The notes below the pieces were generated by a model. It saw only the letters and a list, made by a program, of their open reading frames with translations. It was not told the origin of the DNA and searched no databases. Position numbers and translations under genes: made by a program. From Catenovulum agarivorans YM01 (GTDB taxonomy: Bacteria > Pseudomonadota > Gammaproteobacteria > Enterobacterales > Alteromonadaceae): a stretch of DNA of 64,000 bases. Below, one piece after another: positions 47,594 through 57,164 of the stretch (positions are counted from its first letter, which is position 1; the number at the start of each line of letters is the position of its first letter). The stretch covers positions 146,693 to 210,692 of the forward strand of contig NZ_JH767523.1 in NCBI RefSeq assembly GCF_000281085.1, read 5' to 3'.

Positions 47594-47986
47594 CTAACTA
47601 TTTTGTTGGATTTTATGTAAAATTTGTTGATATACCTGTTTTAAACCGTTTGCTCTTGATTCGGATAGGTGATTGGCAAGATGATATTTATTTAGGCTAG
47701 TTGATAGCTCAAAATTATCTAAACCAACCAAGTTAATTTCGTGCAATATGATAACTAATAACCCTCGGACAATTTTTGAATCGCTGCTGGCTTTGATGAC
47801 AGGGTGGCCGTGTTCAATTTTGTTCACTAGCCAAACCTTGCTTTCACAACCGCTGACAAGGTTTTCATCTATTTTATCTGCTTCATCAAAAGGTAAATTG
47901 TCTATCGTGCCTAGCTTCATTAAAAAGCGATAACGGGATTCCCAATTATTTGCCTGTAAAATTTGCTCTAACTGTTTTTCTAACAA
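47594..47986 (-). CDS. csdE: Sulfur acceptor protein CsdE/SufE family
   Basis: A 130-residue sulfur acceptor that takes persulfide from the cysteine desulfurase. The active Cys lies in VSGCESKVWLV, preceded by IDNLPFDEADKIDENL. Only a TTG at 47986 can start the frame close to the family's normal N-terminus; AGGA lies seven bases upstream, which supports it. It follows csdA by 25 bases, the csdA-csdE order of E. coli. Confidence 0.9.
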   Translation of the reverse strand: MLEKQLEQILQANNWESRYRFLMKLGTIDNLPFDEADKIDENLVSGCESKVWLVNKIEHGHPVIKASSDSKIVRGLLVIILHEINLVGLDNFELSTSLNKYHLANHLSESRANGLKQVYQQILHKIQQNS

Positions 47987-48011
47987 AATGAATTCCTAAC
48001 TAACGCTGAGT

Positions 48012-49223
48012 TTAATCAATAAACTCAGCCAATTTTTTGATACATTCAACAAAATAATCTACTTCTTCAACTGTATTATAGGGAGCTATGCTAACTCTAA
48101 GGGTACCTTGTCCTGACAATTGACTAACAATTGGCATAGCGCAATGAAATCCCGTCCTAATGGCAACGTGCATTTGTCCTAGCAGCTCTGAAGCGTCGGT
48201 TGGGTGCATACCATCTATGGTAAATGACACTGCAGACAGTTGTTGTTCACCCAGTAAATTGATAAATGCGAGTTCACTGAGTTTTGCTTTAGTTCGCTCA
48301 AGCAGAGAATGTTGATAGTGATGCAAAGCTGACAAATCACACTTTTTTAACCAGTCTAATGTGGCTGCAAACGCGTGCACTGCTGCAATATTTGGGGTTC
48401 CAGCTTCTAGATAATAGGGCAGACTGTTGTAGTTAACTTCAGTGTAACTGACCCTATTAACCATTTCACCGCCATACAAAGGGGCTGTTAACAAACTCAA
48501 ACTTTGTTCTTGACCTAATAATACACCTAAGCCTGTGCCTGAATACATTTTATGTGCCGAGAAAAAATAGAAATCAACTGCTAACTCTGTGAAGTTTACT
48601 GGCTGATGACAAACAGCTTGAGAGCCATCAACAATCAGTTTTAGATTGGGAAATGGTTGGCAAATTTTGCTAATAGTCTCTATTGGTTGTAATACACCTG
48701 TTGAGTTAGCTACATGGCTGATTGCGACCACTTTTGTTTTTTCAGACACTAAATTTGTCAGTGCTTGAGTATCCAACTGTAAATTTTTATCTAGCGGAAT
48801 GAATTTTAGCTCTAGTTGATATTGTTTAGCCATTTCTATCCAAGTGACATGGTGGGCATGGTGTTCACCCGCACCTAATAATACTTGGTCGCCCACTTGT
48901 AAGAAATTATTACATAATCCTTTTGCAATAATATTGGCAGATTCAGTAGCGCCTTTGGTCCAGATTACTTGTTTTTTATCCATAAGGTGAAAATAATCGG
49001 CAACACGTTGGCGGCATAACTCAAATTTGTTGGTATTTTGTTTAGCACTGTTGTGGGTCGAGCGATGCACAGTTGCATGTTCAAATTGATAATAACGATT
49101 TATCGCATCTAAAGCGGCTTGGCAGATATGGGTGGTAGCAGCATTGTCTAGGTAACATTCTTTAGTTTGTTTAAAAAAAGGAAACTGGCTGCGAAATTCT
49201 GTTACGAATGATGGAGTTTGCAT
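48012..49223 (-). CDS. csdA: Cysteine desulfurase CsdA/SufS family
   Basis: PLP-dependent enzyme that releases sulfur from cysteine for Fe-S and thio-cofactor synthesis. The PLP lysine is in FFSAHKMYSGTG (about residue 222) and the persulfide Cys in RTGFHCAMP (about 358), the RxGxHCA form of class II desulfurases. 403 residues. Pairing with csdE and absence of other suf genes favour CsdA over SufS. Confidence 0.92.
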   Translation of the reverse strand: MQTPSFVTEFRSQFPFFKQTKECYLDNAATTHICQAALDAINRYYQFEHATVHRSTHNSAKQNTNKFELCRQRVADYFHLMDKKQVIWTKGATESANIIAKGLCNNFLQVGDQVLLGAGEHHAHHVTWIEMAKQYQLELKFIPLDKNLQLDTQALTNLVSEKTKVVAISHVANSTGVLQPIETISKICQPFPNLKLIVDGSQAVCHQPVNFTELAVDFYFFSAHKMYSGTGLGVLLGQEQSLSLLTAPLYGGEMVNRVSYTEVNYNSLPYYLEAGTPNIAAVHAFAATLDWLKKCDLSALHHYQHSLLERTKAKLSELAFINLLGEQQLSAVSFTIDGMHPTDASELLGQMHVAIRTGFHCAMPIVSQLSGQGTLRVSIAPYNTVEEVDYFVECIKKLAEFID

Positions 49224-49233
49224 AATAGGCTTA

Positions 49234-51450
49234 TTACATCCAGTTATGATTGCGGATGAGTTTGTCGGTCAGTTCAGGCGCACTCAGGGGTTTAGAATAC
49301 CAAAAACCTTGTGCATATTGGCAATTGTGCTCTTTTAGAAAGTTGATTTGCATTTTATTTTCAACACCTTCGGCCACAACTTTTAAATTCATGTTAGCTG
49401 CAAGGTCTGAAATTGCTTTAACTATAGCAACGTCATCGTCATTCATTGGCAAGTCTTTTACAAATGAGCGATCAATTTTCAGTGTGTCTACTGGAAAGTT
49501 GCGCAAGTAGGCCAGCGATGAATAACCAATACCAAAATCATCAATCGACAAAGATATGCCTTGATCAACCAAAGCACGCATAAAAGTTTCGTTGTGTTCT
49601 ATGTTTTCAATAAATACTTCTTCGGTTAGTTCAATTTCAATATGGTGTGGGCGCAACCCTTGTGCCTCATAATTTTTAACGATTTGTTGAAATAGTCGCT
49701 GTTGCTTTAGCTGTTTACCTGAAATATTAATGGCCACATGTAACTGAATAAAACCCAATTTATGCCAAATGCCGAGTTGTCGGCACGCTTCTTCAATTAT
49801 CCAATCACCCAATGGGACGATAATGCCAGACTCTTCTGCTAATGGTATAAACTCTTGTGGTGGTATCCATTGTTTGCTTTCTTCATCGAACCAACGGATC
49901 AACGCTTCTACACCAATTATTTTGTCGCTTTGCAAATCAATTTTAGGTTGGTAATGAAGCTCAAATGCTTGGTTCTCAAAAGCAGTGTTTAACTTTTTCA
50001 GCAGATTTACCTTGTGGATAATCGCAATTTCTAAGCTTTGATCAAATGCCTGAATGGTATTTTTGCCGTGCGATTTTGCTTTGTTTAGTGCAGAATCAGC
50101 TTTGCGGATAAGGTCGTCGACTGATACCGTATTAACATTGGCTATGACATAACCTATGCTTGCAGTGGTATAAAACTCGTATTGGTCTAATACGAATTTA
50201 GTATCTACGGCTTTTAGAATTTTTTGGGCAACGCGATTAATTACACTGACCGCTGCTACATCATCTATAAAAATTGCAAATTCGTCACCACCAATTCGAG
50301 CTAGGTAAGAATTTTTATCAATCACCTTATTTAATCTAGCTGCAACTTTAACTAGTAATTGGTCGCCGATATTATGGCCTACAACATCATTCACTTGTTG
50401 AAAAGCGTCTAAATCAATCAAGAGTAATGCAACATCTCTATTGGCCTTGTGGTGTAACCTTTCTTTTATATGGCAGTATATTGCGTTGCGATTATTCAGA
50501 CTCGTTAACTCGTCTTGGCAAGCCATGGTTAACATTTCATTTTCAATGCGTTGTCGCTCGGAAATTTCAGTGTTTAATTTTCGGTTTGTTGAGGTTAAAT
50601 TTTGATTGAGTTGTTTTGCCGCTGAGATAAGTTGAACTAGGGTGCTCAGTAAGCAACTAATTAATAAACCTACAATAAATACATAGGTTGAAATTGGATC
50701 GTGTTGTTGTTCAATTTTTTGCTGAGTTGGCCATAATTCTAAGTGCCATAGCTCGCCCATTAGCTCAAAAGATACACGGCTTGAATGATATTTAACTGTT
50801 ACCGTGTCGAAGTTACTTGCCGCGCTAGAAAATACTTTCTCGTCATTCAAGTAGACGTTGGCGTTATAGCCATTGAGTTTGGTGAGTTCAATGGCTGAGT
50901 TAAAAAAGCTATGCTGTTTAACTACACCAATAATATAGCCTTGCAGTTGCTCTTGTTTGCCTATGGGTACATAGAACAATATGCCTTTAATACCTTGTAC
51001 CAACTTCCAGTTTGCGACCGCCACCCAACTACCAGTTTGTCCTGCTTGTGTTATCTTGTCAGCAATTAAAGGGATTGTATTTAGATCAAGTTGATAAGCA
51101 TTTTGATTGCCGATTAAGGGTTCTATCCAACGTATTACCCCTTGTTGGTCTGCCCATTCCACAGCTTGAACATAGTCTAAGCTTTCGACTATATGCCTTG
51201 CTTGTTGGTGCCACAAAAAAGGTTCAGGTTGTCCGTAGCTGTTCCATTGTTTGGCCAACCAGTTAAATAGAAATATTTGTTGCTCAATTTGTTTATGTAT
51301 TTGTTGCACGGCTTTCGCTGCTTCGTTTTTGCTTTGTGCAACAATGGTATTATCCGACTTTATTAATAACATCCACACAGTTATTGCGCAGACACACATG
51401 CAGATAATGAAGGTAAATATAGCTGGGCGGTATTTTAGGAACAATCCCAT
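49234..51450 (-). CDS. Membrane GGDEF-EAL cyclic di-GMP protein with periplasmic CHASE-like sensor
   Basis: A 738-residue protein that can both make and degrade cyclic di-GMP. Membrane helix at residues about 10-30, a periplasmic CHASE-type region to about 255 (with QAVEWADQQGVIRWIEP), a second helix (YVFIVGLLISCLLSTLVQL), a short coiled segment, then GGDEF (RIGGDEFAIF intact) and EAL (GVEALIRW, DDFGIGYSSL, VAEGVEN intact). Neither active site looks degenerate, so the net activity cannot be read from sequence. A promoter-like TATAAT lies at 51485-51490 on its strand. Confidence 0.93.
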   Translation of the reverse strand: MGLFLKYRPAIFTFIICMCVCAITVWMLLIKSDNTIVAQSKNEAAKAVQQIHKQIEQQIFLFNWLAKQWNSYGQPEPFLWHQQARHIVESLDYVQAVEWADQQGVIRWIEPLIGNQNAYQLDLNTIPLIADKITQAGQTGSWVAVANWKLVQGIKGILFYVPIGKQEQLQGYIIGVVKQHSFFNSAIELTKLNGYNANVYLNDEKVFSSAASNFDTVTVKYHSSRVSFELMGELWHLELWPTQQKIEQQHDPISTYVFIVGLLISCLLSTLVQLISAAKQLNQNLTSTNRKLNTEISERQRIENEMLTMACQDELTSLNNRNAIYCHIKERLHHKANRDVALLLIDLDAFQQVNDVVGHNIGDQLLVKVAARLNKVIDKNSYLARIGGDEFAIFIDDVAAVSVINRVAQKILKAVDTKFVLDQYEFYTTASIGYVIANVNTVSVDDLIRKADSALNKAKSHGKNTIQAFDQSLEIAIIHKVNLLKKLNTAFENQAFELHYQPKIDLQSDKIIGVEALIRWFDEESKQWIPPQEFIPLAEESGIIVPLGDWIIEEACRQLGIWHKLGFIQLHVAINISGKQLKQQRLFQQIVKNYEAQGLRPHHIEIELTEEVFIENIEHNETFMRALVDQGISLSIDDFGIGYSSLAYLRNFPVDTLKIDRSFVKDLPMNDDDVAIVKAISDLAANMNLKVVAEGVENKMQINFLKEHNCQYAQGFWYSKPLSAPELTDKLIRNHNWM

Positions 51451-51520
51451 AAAAAATAATCATTAATTAATTTCACAGGCAAATTATAGCCGAAAAGCCT
51501 ATTTATTTAATTGAATTTTA

Positions 51521-51561
51521 AAAATAAAAAAGCCCAGTGGCGAATTCAACCGCTACTGGGC
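51521..51561 (-). terminator. Orphan minus-strand terminator upstream of the GGDEF-EAL gene
   Basis: An 11-bp stem (51532-51542 with 51551-51561, one G-T pair) with an 8-base loop; on the minus strand it is followed by TTTTTTATTTTT. It lies in the divergent region before the GGDEF-EAL start, and the TATAAT for that gene is downstream of it. No annotated gene ends here, so it either blocks antisense transcription or ends an undescribed small RNA. Confidence 0.85.
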
Positions 51562-51650
51562 AAACAAGAGCACATTTTTCACTAGCAATTATTCAGACCG
51601 GCCGATTTTACTTTTGTTCCAATAAAGTTAAATATTCTTAAAAAAAATTA

Positions 51651-51703
51651 AAACTCTGTTTGACATTGACTGGTTTTAAACATAAATTTTAAACGGTTGT
51701 TTG
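51651..51703 (+). promoter_or_regulatory. psrA promoter with two PsrA-like boxes
   Basis: TTGACA (51660-51665), a 17-base spacer and TAAATT (51683-51688) form a sigma70-type promoter. AAAC-TCT-GTTTG (51651-51662) overlaps the -35 and AAAC-GGTT-GTTTG (51691-51703) covers the start of transcription. Both fit the known PsrA operator, AAAC-N2-4-GTTT with G/C flanks, pointing to autorepression of psrA-fadE. Confidence 0.7.
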
Positions 51704-51721
51704 AAATTTTGTGAGGCTTAG

Positions 51722-52393
51722 GTGTCAAAAGCAAATACCAAAACAAAAATCCTTGAAGCTGCAGAACAATTATTTGCAGAGCAGGGTTTTAATAGCACGT
51801 CATTGAGGCAAATTACTAATGAGGCCAATGTTAATTTAGCATCGGTTAACTACCATTTTGGTTCAAAAAAATCGCTTATACAGGCTGTACTAGCCAGATA
51901 TTTAGAAATCTTCATGCCAATACTGAAGCGAGAATTAGATAAAGTCGCTGCTGATAAGGTCTCTACTGAAGCTATTATTCAAGCCTTCGTCCCACCTTTG
52001 TTTGAACTGAATAAATTAGGCAAACAAAGTGCAAAACATTTTACCGTCATGATTGGCCGTGGATATTCGGAAACGCAAGGGCACTTACGTAAATACATAG
52101 TTAATGAATACGGCGAGGTGCTAACACAAATAATTGAGCTATTCTCGCAAGCTTTACCTAAACTAACTAAACAAGAATTGTTCTGGCGGTTGCATTTTTC
52201 TTTAGGTGCGTTGGTGTTTGTAATGAGCTCTAGCGGTGCGCTTGAAGAAATCGCAATGTCAGATTTTTTCGAACAGGCTTCAACCAAAACAATAGTGCAA
52301 AAAGTTGTGCCATATGTGGCAGCAGGATTAACTAATCAACAAGGCTTTTTGCCAAACCAATTTACCACCGACCAAATTGGGGGGTCATTATGA
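51722..52393 (+). CDS. psrA: TetR-family regulator PsrA
   Basis: Fatty-acid-responsive regulator, 223 residues. The N-terminal helix-turn-helix has SLRQITNEANVNLASVNYHF, then FGSKKSLIQAVLARY. The ligand domain matches Pseudomonas PsrA closely (GHLRKYIVNEYGEV, KQELFWRLHFSLGA). GTG 51722 is the start, with GAGG seven bases upstream. It overlaps fadE by four bases (ATGA), so the repressor and a beta-oxidation enzyme are coupled. Long-chain acyl-CoA is the expected inducer (known for PsrA). Confidence 0.88.
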   Translation: MSKANTKTKILEAAEQLFAEQGFNSTSLRQITNEANVNLASVNYHFGSKKSLIQAVLARYLEIFMPILKRELDKVAADKVSTEAIIQAFVPPLFELNKLGKQSAKHFTVMIGRGYSETQGHLRKYIVNEYGEVLTQIIELFSQALPKLTKQELFWRLHFSLGALVFVMSSSGALEEIAMSDFFEQASTKTIVQKVVPYVAAGLTNQQGFLPNQFTTDQIGGSL

Positions 52394-54714
52394 GTATTTT
52401 AATTATTTTATTAATTGCTTGCGCAGTTGTACTTGGTGTCGCTGAGATCAGGCAAAAGTGGGTGACTAAACCTATCTTTAAAGTTTTTAAAAAAATATTG
52501 CCGCCTATGTCGACCACAGAAAAAGAAGCGATGGAAGCGGGGGATATTTGGTGGGACGGTGAAATTTTCTCAGGTAAACCAGACTGGCAAAAATTGCATC
52601 AGTATCCCGATGGTAAATTAACCGAAGAAGAGCAGTCATTTATCGACAACCAATTGGAAACTTTGTTGGGCATGTTAGATGACTTTTCGATTGTACATGA
52701 AACCAAAGACTTACCTGAAGATGTGTGGAACTATCTAAAACAAAATGGTTTTTTTGCCATGATAATTCCCAAAGAGTATGGTGGTTTAGCTTTTTCAGCC
52801 ACAGCTAATTCAACAATAGTGACCAAAATCGCCACACGCAGTATTAGCACTGCGGTAACTGTGATGGTGCCAAATAGCTTAGGTCCAGGGGAATTGTTAA
52901 CACATTATGGTACACAGGCGCAAAAAGACCGTTGGTTACCCGGCCTTGCAAATGGTCAAGAAGTACCATGTTTTGCTTTAACTGGGCCAGAAGCAGGCTC
53001 TGACGCTGGTGCGATCCCTGATAAAGGAATAGTGTGCAAACAGGAGTTTGAAGGTAAAGAAACTTTAGGTATTAGAGTTACTTGGAACAAACGTTATATC
53101 ACTTTAGCGCCAATTGCGACCGTATTAGGTTTGGCATTTAAACTTTACGATCCGGACAATTTATTGGGTGACGAAGAAGATATCGGCATTACCTGTGCGT
53201 TAATTCCAACCAATCACCCAGGTGTTGAAATTGGAGACAGACATTTACCTATGGGTCTAGCTTTTATGAATGGCACAACTTATGGGCAAGACGTATTTAT
53301 CCCAATCGACTGGATTATTGGTGGGCCTGAATATGCTGGAAAAGGTTGGCGTATGCTAGTTGAATGTTTGTCTGCGGGACGGGGCATTTCGTTACCTGCA
53401 TTAGCTGCTGCAATCGGCCATTTATGTACAAAAACAACCTCAGCCTATTCATATGTGCGTAAACAATTTGGTTTGTCTATCGGCAAATTTGAAGGGGTGC
53501 AAGAAGCATTAGCACGGATTGGTGGTTCATGTTACATGGTCGAAGCTGCAAGAAGATTTACCACTTCAGCACTTGATTCAGGTTATAGCCCTTCAGTCGT
53601 AACGGCTATTTCTAAGTACCACATGACAGAATTGGGCCGACAAATCGTTAATGATGCGATGGACATTCAGGCTGGTAAAGCTATACAAATGGGACCTAAA
53701 AATTATTTAGGCCACATATTTTGGGGTATACCAGTTGCGATAACAGTAGAAGGCGCCAATATACTTACACGTAATTTAATGATATTTGGCCAAGGCGCAA
53801 CCCGTTGCCATCCATACGTTTTTAAAGAAATGGAAGCAGGGGCCAATCCTGATTTTAATCAAGGTTTAAAAGAGTTCGACGCATTGTTGGTTAAACATGT
53901 TGGATTTACCATGCGTAACTTAGGCACAGCATTATTTAATGGTTTAACCTTGTGCAAATTTTCAGAATCTCCAGTTGCAGGTGAAACTGCACAATACTAC
54001 AAACAAATGAATCGTTTAAGTGCCGGTTTAGCTTTGTGTACTGACGTGTCAATGTTGATTTTAGGCGGTGCGTTAAAACGTAAAGAAATGATTTCGGCGC
54101 GTTTAGGCGATGTTTTAAGCCATCTTTATATGGCTTCAGCTGTATTAAAACGTTACGAAACAGATGGCCGTCAAGTTTCAGATTTACCATTTGTTCATTA
54201 CGCAGTACAAACCTGTTTACAAAAAGCTGAAATAGCCTTTCAAGGTTACTTTGACAACTTTAGACCACGTTGGTTAGCACATGCTTTAAAACGCATTATA
54301 TTCCCATACGGTGTAAGTGCTAGAGGGCCAAACGATATACTAGCCCGCCAAGTTTGTCGCTCATTACTTAAAACGGGTGATACTCGTGATCGCATTACTA
54401 ACTTGTGTTACATGGGGAAAGACGAAAACGATGCAATTGGTGTTGTTGAAGCAGCCTTCGTTGCTATGCATCAGTGCCAAGCAATTGAGTTAAAAATACA
54501 TGGTGCACAAAAATCAGGTAAGTTGCCTAAACGAGTACCATTTGACGAAGTTATCGCCAAAGCACAAGAGCAAGGGTTGATAACTGAAGTTGAAGCGCAA
54601 CAAATTTTACGGGCCGATGAGCTACGTAAAAAAGCAATTGCAGTGGATAGCTTTTCACCTGAGCGTTTTAAAGGTGTGCAGATAGATGCTAGTGATCAAG
54701 AAAACGCTGCTTAA
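52390..54714 (+). CDS. fadE: Acyl-CoA dehydrogenase FadE
   Basis: FAD enzyme for the first step of fatty-acid beta-oxidation. A single N-terminal helix (LIILLIACAVVLGVAEI) suggests membrane attachment, as in E. coli FadE. The dehydrogenase core follows with CFALTGPEAGSDAG, PMGLAFMNGTTYGQD and AIQMGPKNYLG, and then the long FadE-specific C-terminal domain (about residues 490-774). 774 residues against 814 for E. coli. Ended by a clear terminator. Confidence 0.94.
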   Translation: MSILIILLIACAVVLGVAEIRQKWVTKPIFKVFKKILPPMSTTEKEAMEAGDIWWDGEIFSGKPDWQKLHQYPDGKLTEEEQSFIDNQLETLLGMLDDFSIVHETKDLPEDVWNYLKQNGFFAMIIPKEYGGLAFSATANSTIVTKIATRSISTAVTVMVPNSLGPGELLTHYGTQAQKDRWLPGLANGQEVPCFALTGPEAGSDAGAIPDKGIVCKQEFEGKETLGIRVTWNKRYITLAPIATVLGLAFKLYDPDNLLGDEEDIGITCALIPTNHPGVEIGDRHLPMGLAFMNGTTYGQDVFIPIDWIIGGPEYAGKGWRMLVECLSAGRGISLPALAAAIGHLCTKTTSAYSYVRKQFGLSIGKFEGVQEALARIGGSCYMVEAARRFTTSALDSGYSPSVVTAISKYHMTELGRQIVNDAMDIQAGKAIQMGPKNYLGHIFWGIPVAITVEGANILTRNLMIFGQGATRCHPYVFKEMEAGANPDFNQGLKEFDALLVKHVGFTMRNLGTALFNGLTLCKFSESPVAGETAQYYKQMNRLSAGLALCTDVSMLILGGALKRKEMISARLGDVLSHLYMASAVLKRYETDGRQVSDLPFVHYAVQTCLQKAEIAFQGYFDNFRPRWLAHALKRIIFPYGVSARGPNDILARQVCRSLLKTGDTRDRITNLCYMGKDENDAIGVVEAAFVAMHQCQAIELKIHGAQKSGKLPKRVPFDEVIAKAQEQGLITEVEAQQILRADELRKKAIAVDSFSPERFKGVQIDASDQENAA

Positions 54715-54743
54715 CTAGTTTCTTGTCAACAATACTAACAAAT

Positions 54744-54769
54744 AACGCTCTTATAATTAGAGCGTTTTT
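54744..54769 (+). terminator. Intrinsic terminator of psrA-fadE
   Basis: AACGCTCT pairs with AGAGCGTT across a 7-base AT loop, with a run of five T beginning in the stem. It lies between convergent fadE and the TonB-receptor gene. Confidence 0.88.
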
Positions 54770-54770
54770 G

Positions 54771-57164
54771 CTACCAGGCGTAATCTAGCCGAAGGCCAAT
54801 AAGTGGAATAAGTGGTTCGGCTTCGCTATCGTCTTTCACTTCAACGCCGCGGCGGTAGTCAAACTCTGAGTCATCGCTTGAAGATGCAGCGGTAACGTTA
54901 ATTACATCAAGAAATGCTGTTACATCTATCGGGCCAAATGCACGGCGATAGTCGACACGAACGTTTAACAAGCCTGAACCACTTTTGCGACCGACATTTT
55001 GTTCAGTGATCTCTTTCGAGTAACGAAGCGGTTGTCCCGGCCCGAGCACGTCTGAATGAATAATAAACTCATCGTTTGGTCTGCCTGAAAGGTATTTATA
55101 TCGCCAAGCAATTTTCCAACGATTATTGATTTCCCAAGTCAAACCTAGTGTAGCAACATGCTCTCGACTGAATTCAGCCGCAACATCTCCTCGACCATCT
55201 TGGCGATCGACAACTGCATTATTGTACGAATAAGTTGCTGTCGTATATAAACCTTCGAGGATAGAGCCGTTTAGCACAATATCTATACCATAAGAAGAGC
55301 CGTCACCAATGTTTGCAAATGTGCCATTTGCACGGTCAAGATCTACCACTAGCTCGTCGAGGTTTTGGTAATAGGCCTCTGTCAACACAGACCAATTTTT
55401 GCTCGGGAAATATTTAAAACCGACACTCGCATGTGTGATAACTTCAGTCTTTAGATCGTTTGACTCGTTAGCTGCTAGTTCTAAAAACCTTGGCGATTGA
55501 TGGAAGCGCCCGGCGGTCATAAAATACCTCACCGTATTGTTTGGCTGCCAGTTAACAGCCAATCTTGGTGACACAAAGCTCTCGTTTGCAAAGCCATCAT
55601 GATCAAATCGCAAACCCGTGGTAAAATCCCATTCATCAAGTTCATATGTTTGCTCTAGGTAGCCAGCATAGCTGGTTTCTTTTTGTTTTACCGACGCGTT
55701 AATGCTTTCGGGCGTTAGCACAATATAATATTGTTGTGGATCAGGTCTAAAATCATCATAGTCATAGACAAATCTGTTCCAATCACCATCCAAGACGGTA
55801 TTGTAGTCTAGTTCAATTTGTGTGACTCGAACACCTGCACTGAATACACCCAATTGGTTAACCGTTTCAAAATCGCTGCGCCAGCCTATTTCGGTTTCTC
55901 CTTCTGCAATGGTGATAATGTCCTCTCGCACTGGAAAACTAGAAGGTGGCGAGCCAGCAGGCACTTGCTCGGGAAAGGCTTCACCCTCTGAGCTGATTTT
56001 GTCACTATTTCGGTAATAAATCTTATTGGTCCAAACAGCTTTTTCACCAACTAATGATTGTAGCGTCAGGCCATACAAGTCACTATCTTGTTCAGAATTT
56101 TGCAGCGCTACATCTTCGAAATTTGGCGAGGCAAATACATGAGTTACATCTCGGCTATAGACTTCGTGTGTATCTATTAGAAGAATTTCTATCGTGTTGG
56201 TTTGATTGATTGGTATAACTGACTTGACTATGATGTCTCTTAAAACTGGTTCGCCAATGTCTAGTTCTTCGATGGTTTCAAATAAAGCACCGAAGTCTAG
56301 TCGCCGAGCGGAAATAAGCATAGTCGCATCTTTAGCAATTCCGGTTGGCCCATCATAACCAAGTTCATATCCAGCAAGATCGTAGCGCAGGCTTGCCGAA
56401 GGACTTGGGTTGCCATCGGCTACTTCAAGTTTAAGTAACGAAGCCGCTCGGCCTGCATAAGCAGCCCCCCAGCCACCAGGCGAGAACTCAGCTCCACTGA
56501 TAACATTTGGCGCAAAGATCGAGAAACGGCCGCCGCCACCGACATCTTCCTCTTCACCCAATGTCGCATCGAAGTGTACAGCTTTATCAAAAGGGAAGTC
56601 GTCAACAAACAACAAATTATCTCTTGGCCCTCGGCCTCTCACACTAAAGCTGGCAAACTCGCTTGCAGATGCCAAGCCGGGCAAACCATCCAACGAAAGC
56701 AGTGGATCAGCACCACCACCTACAGCGCTTCGCAACGCTTCTCTGTCAAGATAGGTACTAGAAGCCGATGCAAATATATCAGCTTGCTGCCCTCGAACTA
56801 CTACAACTTCAATTGGGTTTTCTTTTAGTTCGAGTTCTATCTTGATGTGTTTGCGCGTAATTACCCGTATACTAGGTTCAAATAACGAAGAAAAACCGCT
56901 TTTACTTGCATTGACGGAGTAAAGGCCGGGTGCTAGTTGCTCAACGATAATTTTGCCTTGGTTATCGGTTACTAAAGTTTGTGTGGACGCGTTTTGCCGT
57001 TGTTTGAGTATGATCTGCACATTTGAAAGTGGCCGGTCAGTATTTTGATCTTTGACAATAAGGGTAAGTGTACCTGGCGCTTCGGCCGCGTTGGCGAAAA
57101 ATGGCAAGCTGACGATATACGCCGATAACGCCAACCACAATAGATGTTTTAAGTTGCTGTTCAT
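54771..57164 (-). CDS. TonB-dependent receptor with N-terminal carboxypeptidase-regulatory-like domain
   Basis: A 797-residue outer-membrane protein. Signal peptide to about residue 26 (PFFANA-AEA), then a CarboxypepD_reg-like beta-sandwich (about 30-112), a plug domain (about 115-235, with GLASASEFASFSVRGRGPRDN) and a 22-strand-type barrel ending in an aromatic residue (LDYAW). Such receptors import oligosaccharides, peptides or chelates. It stands alone, with no substrate-specific partner, so its ligand is unknown. Parts of the gene look more G+C-rich than the neighbours by eye. Confidence 0.87.
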   Translation of the reverse strand: MNSNLKHLLWLALSAYIVSLPFFANAAEAPGTLTLIVKDQNTDRPLSNVQIILKQRQNASTQTLVTDNQGKIIVEQLAPGLYSVNASKSGFSSLFEPSIRVITRKHIKIELELKENPIEVVVVRGQQADIFASASSTYLDREALRSAVGGGADPLLSLDGLPGLASASEFASFSVRGRGPRDNLLFVDDFPFDKAVHFDATLGEEEDVGGGGRFSIFAPNVISGAEFSPGGWGAAYAGRAASLLKLEVADGNPSPSASLRYDLAGYELGYDGPTGIAKDATMLISARRLDFGALFETIEELDIGEPVLRDIIVKSVIPINQTNTIEILLIDTHEVYSRDVTHVFASPNFEDVALQNSEQDSDLYGLTLQSLVGEKAVWTNKIYYRNSDKISSEGEAFPEQVPAGSPPSSFPVREDIITIAEGETEIGWRSDFETVNQLGVFSAGVRVTQIELDYNTVLDGDWNRFVYDYDDFRPDPQQYYIVLTPESINASVKQKETSYAGYLEQTYELDEWDFTTGLRFDHDGFANESFVSPRLAVNWQPNNTVRYFMTAGRFHQSPRFLELAANESNDLKTEVITHASVGFKYFPSKNWSVLTEAYYQNLDELVVDLDRANGTFANIGDGSSYGIDIVLNGSILEGLYTTATYSYNNAVVDRQDGRGDVAAEFSREHVATLGLTWEINNRWKIAWRYKYLSGRPNDEFIIHSDVLGPGQPLRYSKEITEQNVGRKSGSGLLNVRVDYRRAFGPIDVTAFLDVINVTAASSSDDSEFDYRRGVEVKDDSEAEPLIPLIGLRLDYAW

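Noticed and set aside
51521..51561. Terminator as the expression platform of a c-di-GMP riboswitch for the GGDEF-EAL gene
   Set aside because: No aptamer-like sequence is seen upstream on that strand, and a TATAAT lies between the terminator and the gene.
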